NCBI RefSeq assembly: GCF_900106015.1
Contig: NZ_LT629797.1
Location: forward strand, 2,728,001 to 2,792,000
Direction of reading: 5' to 3'
DNA from: Pseudomonas sihuiensis
GTDB taxonomy: Bacteria > Pseudomonadota > Gammaproteobacteria > Pseudomonadales > Pseudomonadaceae
DNA: 64,000 nt
The position numbers and the translations under genes were made by a program. Under the pieces are notes generated by a model that saw nothing but the letters and a program-made list of their open reading frames with translations, did not search any database and was not told where the DNA came from. Shown here one piece after another: positions 8,461 to 16,707 of the stretch (the stretch's first letter is position 1; each line of letters starts with the position of its first letter).

Positions 8461-8523
8461 CTTGTAGCCCTTGAGCTACAAGACAGCTCGGGCTGCGCCA
8501 TTTTGTATCCCAGGGGCTACAAA
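8461..8523. promoter_or_regulatory. Pair of TTGTAGC/GCTACAA palindromes (antitoxin-type operator)
   Basis: Two related palindromes: 8461-8482 (TTGTAGC, 6-bp centre, GCTACAA) and 8502-8523 (TTTGTATCCC facing GGGGCTACAAA). They lie about 41 bp apart, and the second abuts an ATG at 8523 that opens only a 19-codon frame (MTSFNDASETLKKACEQQP). Such pairs resemble autoregulatory operators of HigA/RelB-type antitoxins whose genes are missing here. Confidence 0.4.
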
Positions 8524-8628
8524 TGACCTCCTTCAACGATGCTTCTGAAACGCTGAAAAAAGCGTGCGAGCAACAACCCTGATTAGACGCGCTCATCAAC
8601 CTAGCAAGCCCGGCTTGAGAATTAGACA

Positions 8629-8693
8629 GTGAGCCGAATAGAAGGCAATATCGGCTCAATGGATGAGCCGAATAGGCTCACTAATCGGCTCAC
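8629..8693. promoter_or_regulatory. Four-site TGAGCCGA array upstream of fic
   Basis: TGAGCCGAATA (8630-8640 and 8664-8674) alternates with its inverse, TATCGGCTCA (8649-8658) and TAATCGGCTCA (8682-8692). The array is thus a 34-bp inverted-repeat unit present twice. It ends 14 bp before the fic start codon (8707). The encoded Fic protein has a C-terminal winged-helix-like tail, so self-regulation at this array is plausible. Confidence 0.6.
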
Positions 8694-8706
8694 AGATGCC
8701 CCCCCT

Positions 8707-9827
8707 ATGAATGACTCGCTCTGGATCTGGCAGCAGCCCAACTGGCCGCACTTCAGTTGGCAAGCCGAAGCGCTCGCCCCGCTGTTGCGAGTATGCAGCC
8801 AGGCTCAGGGTCGTTTGTTGGGAATGCTCGGTGCGGTGGGCAGTGACACCGAAGTGCATAGCAGCCTGGATGCCATGCTGCAGAACATCGTCACCTCTTC
8901 TGCCATAGAGGGTGAGCAGTTGAATGTCGGTTCGGTGCGTTCATCACTTGCGCGGCGCTTGGGGTTGAACGAAGAAGGCCGTACCACCTCGCGCTCCGAA
9001 GGCCTGGCGGAACTGCTGCTCGATGCCACCCATGCGCATCAACAACCGCTAGACGAACAGCGACTCTTTACCTGGCACCGTTGGCTATTCCCCAGCGATG
9101 ACCAACTTCTGGCTAGACCTCTGCACATCGGCACACTGCGCGGCGAAGAGCCGATGCAGGTGGTTTCCGGTCGCATAGACCGCCCTACGGTACATTTCGA
9201 AGCCCCCCCCCGCGCATGGCTGGTATCGCAATTGGCGGACTTTCTCGCCTGGTTCGAGAGCAGCCGCAGCGATGCCAGCCTTGATCCCTTTCTGCGCGCC
9301 GGCATCGCCCATTTCTGGTTCGTTACCCTACCCACTTCGATGACGGCAACTGCCGCCTCACGCGCGCCATTACCGACCAGGCATTGGCTCAGGGCGAGCA
9401 GCAGGCTATTCGCTTCTATGCCATGTCCGCGAGCATCCTTGATGATCACGCTGGTTATTACCGCATCCTTGAAGCTAGCCAGAAAGGTACCCTGGACATC
9501 ACCGCCTGGCTGCAGTGGTTTCTCAGAACATCGCTTAATAACCTGGAGCAAGCCCTTGCTCGTATCAACCGTATGCAGGTCAAGGCGCGCTTCTGGCAGG
9601 CACACCGCAGCCAAACGCTATCGGCGGAGCAGATCAAAGTGCTTAACCGCCTGCTCGATGGCGGCGAGCGCGGTTTCGAGAACGGTATCAGCGCGGCGCA
9701 GTACCAAGCCGTGGCCAAGGTATCCAAAGCTACCGCAACCCGTCATCTGAGCGACCTGCTGGGAAAAGGCTGCATCGAGCGACTTCCCGGTGGTGGGCGC
9801 AGCACGCGTTACCAGATAGCACGCTGA
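8707..9827 (+). pseudogene. Fic-family (DUF4172) gene, frameshifted in the active-site motif
   Basis: The first frame (from MNDSLWIWQQPNWPHFSW) has the DUF4172 N-terminus and the class II inhibitory motif SSAIEG at residues 64-69 (SAIEGEQL). Family similarity continues through GIAHFWFVT, then jumps frame at about 9325-9345. The downstream frame resumes with HFDDGNCRLTRAITDQALAQGE and continues to 9827 with a helix-turn-helix-like tail (KVSKATATRHLSDLL). The Fic motif HPFxDGNGR is thus both split by a 1-nt loss and altered (CAC TTC GAT GAC ... TGC CGC: H-F-D-D-G-N-C-R). Fic enzymes attach AMP to target hydroxyls; this copy should be inactive unless the shift is a sequencing error. Start 8707 is the conserved one. 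Confidence 0.85.
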
Positions 9828-9990
9828 GCTGAGCTCATCAGCGCTTGGTGCGTCATCGCACCATAGGACAATGGTCGTGATCCCCTTGAGCGATTGAAAG
9901 CAATTAGCCATTATCCAGACCAGTGCCAGTCAGCTGGATTTCGGCACGCCTGCCCGCCCAGCCATCAAGCAGCTTTGCTCAAGGAAGAAA

Positions 9991-10668
9991 ATGGATTACA
10001 GCCCGATAGTCGCCCAGGTCTGGGGCATGCTGACCTGGTTCATCCCGGCAGCCCTGCTGATCGGCCTGCTCAAATCACCTTGGGCCAAGGGGCAGATCGG
10101 CGAACTGCTGGTGCGCCTGTTTACCCATTGGCAATTGGACAAGCAAACCTACCGCCGCCTGCACAACGTCACCCTGAACACGCCGGACGGCACCACGCAG
10201 ATCGACCACGTATTCCTTTCGCCCTACGGCATCTTCGTACTGGAAACGAAGAACATGAGCGGCTGGATCTTCGGCAGCGAGAAGCAGGCGCAGTGGACGC
10301 AGAAGCTCTACAAGCGCAGCTTCAAACTCCAGAATCCGCTGCGGCAGAACTACAAGCACCTCAAAGCTCTGGAAGCCACCCTAGGCGTCAGTCCCGAGCA
10401 TCTGCACTCGGTCATCACCTTCGTCGGCGGCGGCACGTTCAAAACAGAAGTGCCTGCCAACGTCACCCAGGGCAGTGGCTTTATCCGCTACATCCAGTCA
10501 TTCCAGCAGCCGGTATTCAGCGAGGCTGAAGTCGACACCATGCTGCACGCCCTGCAAACCGGCCGCCAAGCGCCAACCCTAGCCACACACCGCGATCATG
10601 TACAAAACCTAAAGCGCCGTAGCGACCCGACGGCGGAGCGGCAATGCCCAAATGCGGTAATGCGGTAA
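9991..10668 (+). CDS. NERD-domain (nuclease-related) protein, C-terminus decayed
   Basis: The first 25 residues hold a membrane segment (VWGMLTWFIPAALLIGLL). It is followed by a NERD domain: GQIGELLV, then TQIDHVFLSPYGIFVLETKNM with the conserved D...E-x-K pattern of restriction-endonuclease-like folds, and NPLRQNYKHLKAL. A good ribosome site (AAGGAAG) precedes ATG 9991. Relatives carry a topoisomerase-type zinc ribbon at the end. Here the ribbon is broken: the frame stops at 10668 just after RQCPNAVMR, while pieces (CGNA, RLFRTVKTGPKVGQEFW, CSGFPKC) remain readable in shifted frames up to 10791. The NERD part may still be made. Its role is unproven; NERD proteins are often found in mobile and defence DNA. 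Confidence 0.75.
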   Translation: MDYSPIVAQVWGMLTWFIPAALLIGLLKSPWAKGQIGELLVRLFTHWQLDKQTYRRLHNVTLNTPDGTTQIDHVFLSPYGIFVLETKNMSGWIFGSEKQAQWTQKLYKRSFKLQNPLRQNYKHLKALEATLGVSPEHLHSVITFVGGGTFKTEVPANVTQGSGFIRYIQSFQQPVFSEAEVDTMLHALQTGRQAPTLATHRDHVQNLKRRSDPTAERQCPNAVMR

Positions 10669-10906
10669 TGCACGGCTGTTCCGCACGGTGAAGACTGGTC
10701 CGAAAGTGGGGCAAGAGTTTTGGGATGCTCAGGGTTTCCGAAGTGCTGGATGATGCAGAGTCTGTTAAAGGTAGAGTTGGCAGCCCATTAAGATGCCTAC
10801 GTTTCAAAATTAACTCTCCCTACCCTCATTGAACCATGCAAGAAAAGCGAGAGACCTTTCGCTGAAAACATTTAAGAAAAAGACAGAGATTTAACCAGGA
10901 TTAATA

Positions 10907-13765
10907 ATGGATAGACATGAAGCATTGAGGCGGCTAGACAAAAAAACAAGAAACAAGCTACGAGCATTACTCAGCGAGAAAGATGAAAACGTCATAAACC
11001 GACTTGCTGATTTACGTAGCAAACTAGGGAAAGATCAAGTCAATGCCATAGAAGTGATTCTAAATAATCCTTCAATGACTAGGGCAGTGAAAATACCTAA
11101 ACCTTTTCCCAAAAAGCCACCTTTCGCTGACACCCTACAAGAACACAGGGAGATGACTCTTCAGCAGTTACTCTCATCTATTAACGCCGACACCATTAAA
11201 CATACGGCGCAGCTAAACCGACTAGCAGCCTCTTTTGAGGAGCTAGACACACTGTACGCAGCTAAGAAATTCAACTCATGCATAGATGTAATTCACAAGA
11301 TCCTTAAAGAGGATGGTTGGAGCCATGCTCTTTTGCGACGAATAATTCTAATCCGTGAAAACCTCGAAGAAGATGCCATTGACAATAGAATTGAAAGCCT
11401 GGTGCTGCAAGCTGGAATCAAAGGAATAGTAGTCTCATCACTAATTCACTCTTACGATAAAGACCAGAGCATCTTGATGATCAAGCGCTCAATTATGAAC
11501 ATAGTCGATCGCGGAGGAGTCAACCGATACACTCGCACCTTGTCCAAACTGACAGTTCAACCGCTAGCATCATCGCATAGCGAACTAGAAGAGTTTCTTA
11601 GAGAAGTAATAAAATGCTCACTAATTGATGCTATTATTCTGGCGAAATATAATTCCCATCTCTTTTTGATATCTGAATATCCTGCCATCTCAGAAATCTC
11701 AGGAAGACTTGGAAAGCAAAAAATATTTGAACCTCTAGTTTTGACTTATGACGCTAGCAATAGCGAAGGCGAATATTCATTCTTTAAGCAGTCAAGTGCA
11801 TGGCTTGAGTACGAACCTGTACGACAATACAGAATGCTAATTGATAGCTATTACGATGCATCCAGAGAGGAAGTGGGTGAACTACCTGCGGAAATAGAAC
11901 TATCAATACAAGCTAGTGTTGGAGGAATTACTCTTAAGGATCTTATAGGTAACTCACAATTCACACGACATAATTATTCAACACTGGCCAGACTGGAGTC
12001 TTCTGGAACAGTTACAAGGTCAGCAATTTTTAACTACTGGCTAACTACTTCAGGCGGCCAGATCGGTTTCCAAAAAGAAGAATTACTCACTTTAATGGGA
12101 CTAACTAGAGATTTATCTCGGACTGTACCTATCAAAGCAGTCAGAACAGCCGCAAAACTCGCAAAAGACGAACTAGTCAAGCTCATTCTTCTTTTACTAC
12201 TTGCAAAACGCAGCAAAAATGAACTTGATAGTTTTCTTCTTAGGAAGCTATTGGAAGATCTCGCCTTTAAGTATCATGAAGGATGCTTAGTCAAGCTGGT
12301 AGAGGCATATCAATTTACCCACCCTTATGTAGCAGAGTATATCTATGATATATCTACAGAGGATTTTCTGGCCAAACTCAACAAACTTGCACCACACCGT
12401 TCTTATATTCCAGAAATACGTGCATCACTTCATGAATGGATGGCTAGATTTACAAAGGATGATCACTACCTTCAACGTGCAAGAGCAGTGAGAATCGATC
12501 ATCAAATCAATAGGGTCCGAAATGAAATCGACGACCATCGGATCTACGTAGATCCTTCGCGTTTTTCGTCATGGCTCGAAGACGAAATGATGATCGAATT
12601 AAATAACGCAATAATATCTACAGGCACAGACAAGAAAGGACAATCAGTAACTTGTGACGAAACAGTAATATCACTCGTCATGACCCAGAGCTACTCTGCT
12701 TTTTGTTCTAACGCTGTTTTCGGGATATCATCCTACATCGGCCGCAGGATTAGACATGGGACCTTTCACGGCCACTTGTATTCAAGCGTAATAAATTCCT
12801 TAGAAAAATCAGAGAAATTCAAGAGTTTATTCTCCAACAACCAATTTATGGTGAAATGGAGCTTATGGAAAGACAACTACAATAGAATAGTTGAGGAAAT
12901 AATTTCGGAGCGTTTGCATGTCCAGTCTCGGTCGAAGCCGTTAGGGCTTTTAACTCCAGAGGTGTATGGTGCAGGCAAACAAGAGGTATTGGCAGCTGCA
13001 GTAACTAATATTAGCAAGAACTATGCTGAGATGACTTCAACAGCGGACATTTGCCAAACCATCATAGACTATTGCTGGCGTCTTGCAGAAATAGATCTTG
13101 TATCTGTTGTTAGATACCTTAAAGCGCAGCAAGTGCCTCTAAAAAATGAGTTTTTCCTAGACGAAGAGTTAGTTCCCGCGGCTGCGCACGTCAGCCCTGT
13201 GCTTGCGGACACTTTTCGACGAGACTTATGCTTATCAATTGATAGAAAACTTTCAACCATGTTTGGGTGGTTCAAGCGACCTTCCATCATCGCTCCCACA
13301 GCATCAGTATCACTTCTATTTTCTGCAACAGTCGAGGAAGTAAAGGATACAATTCATGACTTTGACCCTCAGTCTGCCGATGAAAGCAAAGAAGAAATTG
13401 ATCTAGTAGGTGGGTTTTATCACTTAATCTATGACTCCCTTGCTATTGTAGTAAGTAATGCAGCCAGACACTCAGACCGTAGCCGCCCCCTAAAAAGAAA
13501 ATTTGAAATAGTACCTGGAAAACCTAAATACTTAACCGTAGAAATGAGTTCTTTTATAAAGCCATCAGACAGCATCATCGAAGTCTCCAACAACATAGAA
13601 GCAAGGAAGAGAGCCAGCTTTCAAGATGCAAATCTATACGATAAAAAAAGCGGAATATCAAAATTATTACTTCTAGAAAGCAGCCGACAAGATTTTAAGC
13701 TTGAACAATATGAAGTGATAGGGAACGAGGTTAAAGTGAGGCTCGTATATGCTCTTGAGCACTGA
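10907..13765 (+). CDS. dtcA: Detocs sensor-kinase-like protein DtcA
   Basis: A 952-residue protein, AT-rich relative to its surroundings. Residues 1-600 are helical with no family I can name and probably form the sensing part. The C-terminus is a diverged histidine-kinase ATPase: an N-box-like segment IVVSNAARHS at 847-856 (Asn851), strand IIEVSNN at 890-896, a glycine-loop-like KSGISKL at 914-920, and a final GNEVKVRLVYALE strand typical of GHKL folds. No textbook HisKA box is seen; the best phosphoacceptor candidate is His617 in RRIRHGTFHGHL. Next come a lone receiver and a receiver-nucleosidase, both in overlapping frames. This gene order is that of Detocs, in which DtcA senses phage infection and phosphorylates the two receivers. 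ATG 10907 is the first start of the frame, with AGGA about 10 bp upstream. Confidence 0.8.
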   Translation: MDRHEALRRLDKKTRNKLRALLSEKDENVINRLADLRSKLGKDQVNAIEVILNNPSMTRAVKIPKPFPKKPPFADTLQEHREMTLQQLLSSINADTIKHTAQLNRLAASFEELDTLYAAKKFNSCIDVIHKILKEDGWSHALLRRIILIRENLEEDAIDNRIESLVLQAGIKGIVVSSLIHSYDKDQSILMIKRSIMNIVDRGGVNRYTRTLSKLTVQPLASSHSELEEFLREVIKCSLIDAIILAKYNSHLFLISEYPAISEISGRLGKQKIFEPLVLTYDASNSEGEYSFFKQSSAWLEYEPVRQYRMLIDSYYDASREEVGELPAEIELSIQASVGGITLKDLIGNSQFTRHNYSTLARLESSGTVTRSAIFNYWLTTSGGQIGFQKEELLTLMGLTRDLSRTVPIKAVRTAAKLAKDELVKLILLLLLAKRSKNELDSFLLRKLLEDLAFKYHEGCLVKLVEAYQFTHPYVAEYIYDISTEDFLAKLNKLAPHRSYIPEIRASLHEWMARFTKDDHYLQRARAVRIDHQINRVRNEIDDHRIYVDPSRFSSWLEDEMMIELNNAIISTGTDKKGQSVTCDETVISLVMTQSYSAFCSNAVFGISSYIGRRIRHGTFHGHLYSSVINSLEKSEKFKSLFSNNQFMVKWSLWKDNYNRIVEEIISERLHVQSRSKPLGLLTPEVYGAGKQEVLAAAVTNISKNYAEMTSTADICQTIIDYCWRLAEIDLVSVVRYLKAQQVPLKNEFFLDEELVPAAAHVSPVLADTFRRDLCLSIDRKLSTMFGWFKRPSIIAPTASVSLLFSATVEEVKDTIHDFDPQSADESKEEIDLVGGFYHLIYDSLAIVVSNAARHSDRSRPLKRKFEIVPGKPKYLTVEMSSFIKPSDSIIEVSNNIEARKRASFQDANLYDKKSGISKLLLLESSRQDFKLEQYEVIGNEVKVRLVYALEH

Positions 13766-14219
13766 AGTAATAAAATGCTTAATTGTAGAGGACGACCCCT
13801 TCAAGATGGAGGGAGTTCACTCTCACCTATCAGATCTTTTTGGAAATAAGATTAATATATTCCAATGCCAGGCCCTTGCCTCTGCCACTACGCTACTTAC
13901 AGAGCAAACGTTCGATTTGGCAATTATTGACATGTCTATTCATAGCCACGAGCCCAAGGCTGGAGCCGGATCTCCATTCCCATTATCGTCAGGCGGGCTA
14001 GATGTGTTATTTGAAGTGGCGCATCTAGACAACAACACGCCCTGTATTATTTTAACGCAGTACCCTGACATCGAAATAGAAGGGCTTCCAATTCCAGTCG
14101 AACTTGCAAAAGAAGAAATATTCAACAAGTTCGGAATAGACATGGCTGGTTGCGTCCGATATTTAGAGAACGACAACCAATGGAAGAAAGAATTAAATAA
14201 GATTTTGGAGAGCCTATGA
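13749..14219 (+). CDS. dtcB: Detocs stand-alone receiver protein DtcB
   Basis: A 156-residue receiver domain with no output domain. Acidic pocket LIVEDD (Glu14, Asp15, Asp16), phosphoacceptor Asp61 in LAIIDMS, and conserved Thr103 in IILTQ. The loop after Asp61 is unusually long (HSHEPKAGAGSPFPLSSGG). The start overlaps the end of dtcA by 17 bp and the stop overlaps dtcC as ATGA, so all three are translationally linked. In Detocs, DtcB is described as a phosphate buffer that drains stray signal from DtcA and prevents firing without phage. No ribosome site of note is seen; ATG 13749 or TTG 13755 could serve as the start. Confidence 0.8.
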   Translation: MLLSTEVIKCLIVEDDPFKMEGVHSHLSDLFGNKINIFQCQALASATTLLTEQTFDLAIIDMSIHSHEPKAGAGSPFPLSSGGLDVLFEVAHLDNNTPCIILTQYPDIEIEGLPIPVELAKEEIFNKFGIDMAGCVRYLENDNQWKKELNKILESL

Positions 14220-15403
14220 AAATTTTAATACTAGAAGACGAAGACGGAAAATTCGCACAGATTAGTGATCACGTGACTAGTGTAGTACCCGACGCATTGA
14301 TTCAAAGAGAAAAAAACTGGCTTGACTACTCTCGAGCAGTGGCCAACATCAAGTTTGACTTAATTCTGCTCGACCTCATAGTGCCGCGTTCCTCTAAAGA
14401 TGATACGTTAGAAGATCATCACTCCTCACTAGTAGAAACTACCCGAGATTATCAGAGCAAGTCATTTAAAACACCTGCAATTGTCTTGACGCGACACAAC
14501 CTGAATGATGGTGACTTTGTTCACAACCTGAATCTGGTTGATATAAATGTTATTCCATTCAATGATCATGGCGAATGGCAAGAGGCGCTTAGAATTAAAT
14601 TACTTGCATCTCAGCCGACAAAGAAATTCGACATTGTCATTGTGTGCGCCCTGGAAAAAGAGGCCGATGCCTACAAGCATTTAGTCGATAGCTGGGGAGA
14701 GTGGAAGTCTTTATCAGGATTGGTTTGTTGCGAAGTTAGCATTGACAAATACAATGCCGTCATCGTTAAGGCAAGCCGAATGGGACTCGTGTCTGCGGCG
14801 GTATGCTCTGCGTTCGCATTAGATAGATTCGAACCTCGACTAATATGCATGAGCGGCATCTGCGGAGGCGTTAAAGGTGAGTCTAGTTTGTATGATATAT
14901 TGGTGAGCCAGACTTGCCACCAGCATGATGCTGGAAAGTGGGGTGCCAAGGGGTTTAAATCTGAACACTATGATGTACAACTAGACGTTGACGTACATAA
15001 CAAGCTAATAGAAGTTTCTTCAGATGCCGGTGTGAAGAAAATGCTGCTGACAGATCTTGATCCGGCAAAGTCTGAGATCCCGAGTGGTATAGAGCGGATC
15101 AATTGCAACATTAAGACTGATGCAGCAACTAGTAGTGGAAGTGCTGTTCTTGCTCAGGCAGGTAAAACTGCCACATTGGCGGTCGGGCAGCGGAAGTTAG
15201 CAGGCTTTGATATGGAAGTTTATTCAGTTTATGAGGCGGCGAGACATGCACGCAAGCGCACTGCATTTTTTGCTGCTAAGACTGTTGTAGATGATGGTGA
15301 TGAAAATAAAGGAGACTCATTCCATAGGATTGGTTGTTTGCTGTCCGCTAAATTTGTCGTAGCAACGATAAAGGCAGGAATTGCCGACTTGAGTGGAGAT
15401 TAG
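14216..15403 (+). CDS. dtcC: Detocs effector: receiver fused to nucleoside-phosphorylase domain (DtcC)
   Basis: A 395-residue two-domain protein. Residues 1-130 are a receiver (LILEDED at 4-10, phosphoacceptor Asp53 in LILLDL, Thr92 in IVLTR). Residues about 138-395 are a PNP/MTA-SAH-nucleosidase-type fold: DIVIVCALEKEADA at 139-152, MSGICGGVKGESSLYDILVS at 212-231, the nucleoside-binding FDMEVYSVY at 331-339 and a KTVVDDGD segment at 355-362 holding the likely catalytic Asp. In Detocs the phosphorylated DtcC cleaves the N-glycosidic bond of ATP, giving adenine and ribose-5'-triphosphate, and so stops the infected cell. The substrate is inferred from that family, not from the sequence. It shares the low-GC composition of dtcA and dtcB and ends the operon. 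Confidence 0.85.
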   Translation: MKILILEDEDGKFAQISDHVTSVVPDALIQREKNWLDYSRAVANIKFDLILLDLIVPRSSKDDTLEDHHSSLVETTRDYQSKSFKTPAIVLTRHNLNDGDFVHNLNLVDINVIPFNDHGEWQEALRIKLLASQPTKKFDIVIVCALEKEADAYKHLVDSWGEWKSLSGLVCCEVSIDKYNAVIVKASRMGLVSAAVCSAFALDRFEPRLICMSGICGGVKGESSLYDILVSQTCHQHDAGKWGAKGFKSEHYDVQLDVDVHNKLIEVSSDAGVKKMLLTDLDPAKSEIPSGIERINCNIKTDAATSSGSAVLAQAGKTATLAVGQRKLAGFDMEVYSVYEAARHARKRTAFFAAKTVVDDGDENKGDSFHRIGCLLSAKFVVATIKAGIADLSGD

Positions 15404-15836
15404 TATCAAATCCATCAAGTTTTATTATTGGATAGATGAATGTCAAATCTCTGATTCGGTCATCAGCGGCTTTGCCGCGGTGCCCGCTACTAGGTTCGCT
15501 TAATGTTCACTGGACTGATAAGTTAAATCCACTCGTGTAGGGGGGGGGGGGGGGGGGGCGGATAGCTGTGAGCTAACAGTACAGTGCTCAGTTTTCGCCC
15601 ACTCCGCGAATTAAGCCCCCAAGCAACGACATTATGGGCAGCCAACTGTAGCTACGCACGGTTTTACTAGGCTTGTAGCGTTTATAATACCTTGAGACAT
15701 AGTCGCAATGCGAACCCCAGAACTGAGCGGTAGCTTCAACAAAGCTTGGGACGGAAGCATTTCCTACACCAGACTACGCCACAGCAAGTTGGCTCATCTG
15801 GTATTGAAACTCACCATCTCCCCATGGAGCGTAATC
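15404..15836. other. Non-coding stretch after dtcC, with a 19-G homopolymer
   Basis: No supported gene. A run of 19 G (15540-15558) interrupts it. The frame of the next gene is open back to 15708, but the upstream part looks non-coding. Confidence 0.5.
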
Positions 15837-16220
15837 ATGGAGATAGAGATGGATACTTCTGCGCGTACAACCGATGCCCTCGACACTGCGTCTGAGCAGT
15901 CCCTCCCCTTACCGGGCACGGAAGCCTACGAGTCGCTTCCGCAGTTCCCAAAGGGTAGCCCCCTGCCCTTCAGGCGGACAATTCGCAAGCATGAGCTGAG
16001 ACAGATCGTCCCGCTAGCCGAATCAACAATCTACGAGATGGAGCGCCGTGGAGAGTTCCCACGGCGCTTCAACCTGACACCGCGTTGCGTGGTCTGGGAT
16101 CTGGCCGAAGTGGAGGCCTGGATTGAGGAGCGCAAGCGGGCACCTCGGCTCAATATCAGCAAGCCGGATGTTTACCTCAGGAAAACCCGCCCTGTCCGGG
16201 TGGGGTCACACCAAGAATGA
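15837..16220 (+). CDS. AlpA-family excisionase-like regulator
   Basis: A 127-residue protein ending in an AlpA-type winged-helix DNA-binding domain: IVPLAESTIYEMERRGEFPRRF, followed by VVWDLAEVEAWIEERKR. These are the hallmarks of small regulators that control integrase expression or act as recombination directionality factors in P4-like islands. Two starts are possible: ATG 15837 (GGAG at 15826) and ATG 15849 (GGAG at 15839). The N-terminal 45 residues are unusual for AlpA proteins, which are commonly about 70 residues. It points toward the integrase gene, and a truncated second copy lies at 17786. Confidence 0.8.
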   Translation: MEIEMDTSARTTDALDTASEQSLPLPGTEAYESLPQFPKGSPLPFRRTIRKHELRQIVPLAESTIYEMERRGEFPRRFNLTPRCVVWDLAEVEAWIEERKRAPRLNISKPDVYLRKTRPVRVGSHQE

Positions 16221-16535
16221 AGCTGGCGCCGTCCTCACCCAACAAGGGCCTGCAGCTCATTGAAGGCTGGACGTGTTAGCCGCCGTTCTGCACCTGGGCC
16301 ACCTGAGCGACGTCCAAGTCACCGCCAGGTAGCAGATAGCTGCCCCTGGCCTACAAGCCAGGGCAGTAGGTCCGCCCGGTGCCAGATCGACGCACTGCCC
16401 TCATGTACTGGTATAGGGAAGCTGCTCGGATACGCCAACATCAGCTTGCGCATGTTCTGGCGCAACACGCCGACGATCTCTGCAACGTCGGTGGGACCTA
16501 TCAGATCCGGCGTCACTCGATCAGCCTTGGAGTCT
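16017..16535. repeat. Diverged direct repeat, copy A (alpA 3' half plus HTH gene remnant)
   Basis: This segment runs parallel to 17786-18312 with clear similarity throughout (for example GGAGGCCTGGATTGAGGAGC and CATCAGCTTGCGCATGTTCT occur in both). Copy A keeps an intact alpA-like frame but a broken convergent HTH gene. The two copies flank the DUF6602 gene. Confidence 0.85.
16236..16535 (-). pseudogene. Remnant of the HTH gene (second copy of 18004-18528)
   Basis: On the minus strand, the readable part (LIGPTDVAEIVGVLRQNMRKL, YPSSFPIPVHEGSASIWHRAD) is nearly the same as the C-terminal half of the intact protein at 18004-18528. It lacks the N-terminal half, and the frame is interrupted towards its 3' end. 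The small HicA-like gene that precedes the intact copy is absent here. Confidence 0.8.
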
Positions 16536-16707
16536 ATAGGCAGTTCGTAATGCTGTGCCGGAAGCTCGGTCTGGTCGATAAAGTGCTCTTAGGTAGATCC
16601 AAGAGGGGCTATCAGGGAGGCTCTGACGCTCCCGGCAAGTTATGCAAAGCCATGCGCTGGACACTTATAAGCGCTATGCTCGTATTCTCGAAAAGGAGCG
16701 GAGGTAG

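Noticed and set aside
9894..10529. 211-codon frame overlapping the NERD gene
   Set aside because: The alternative frame carries the NERD motifs and a good ribosome site; this one is low-complexity and antagonistic.
15541..15558. Assembly gap filler
   Set aside because: Gaps are normally N; the G run is recorded as a finding because a real tract cannot be excluded.
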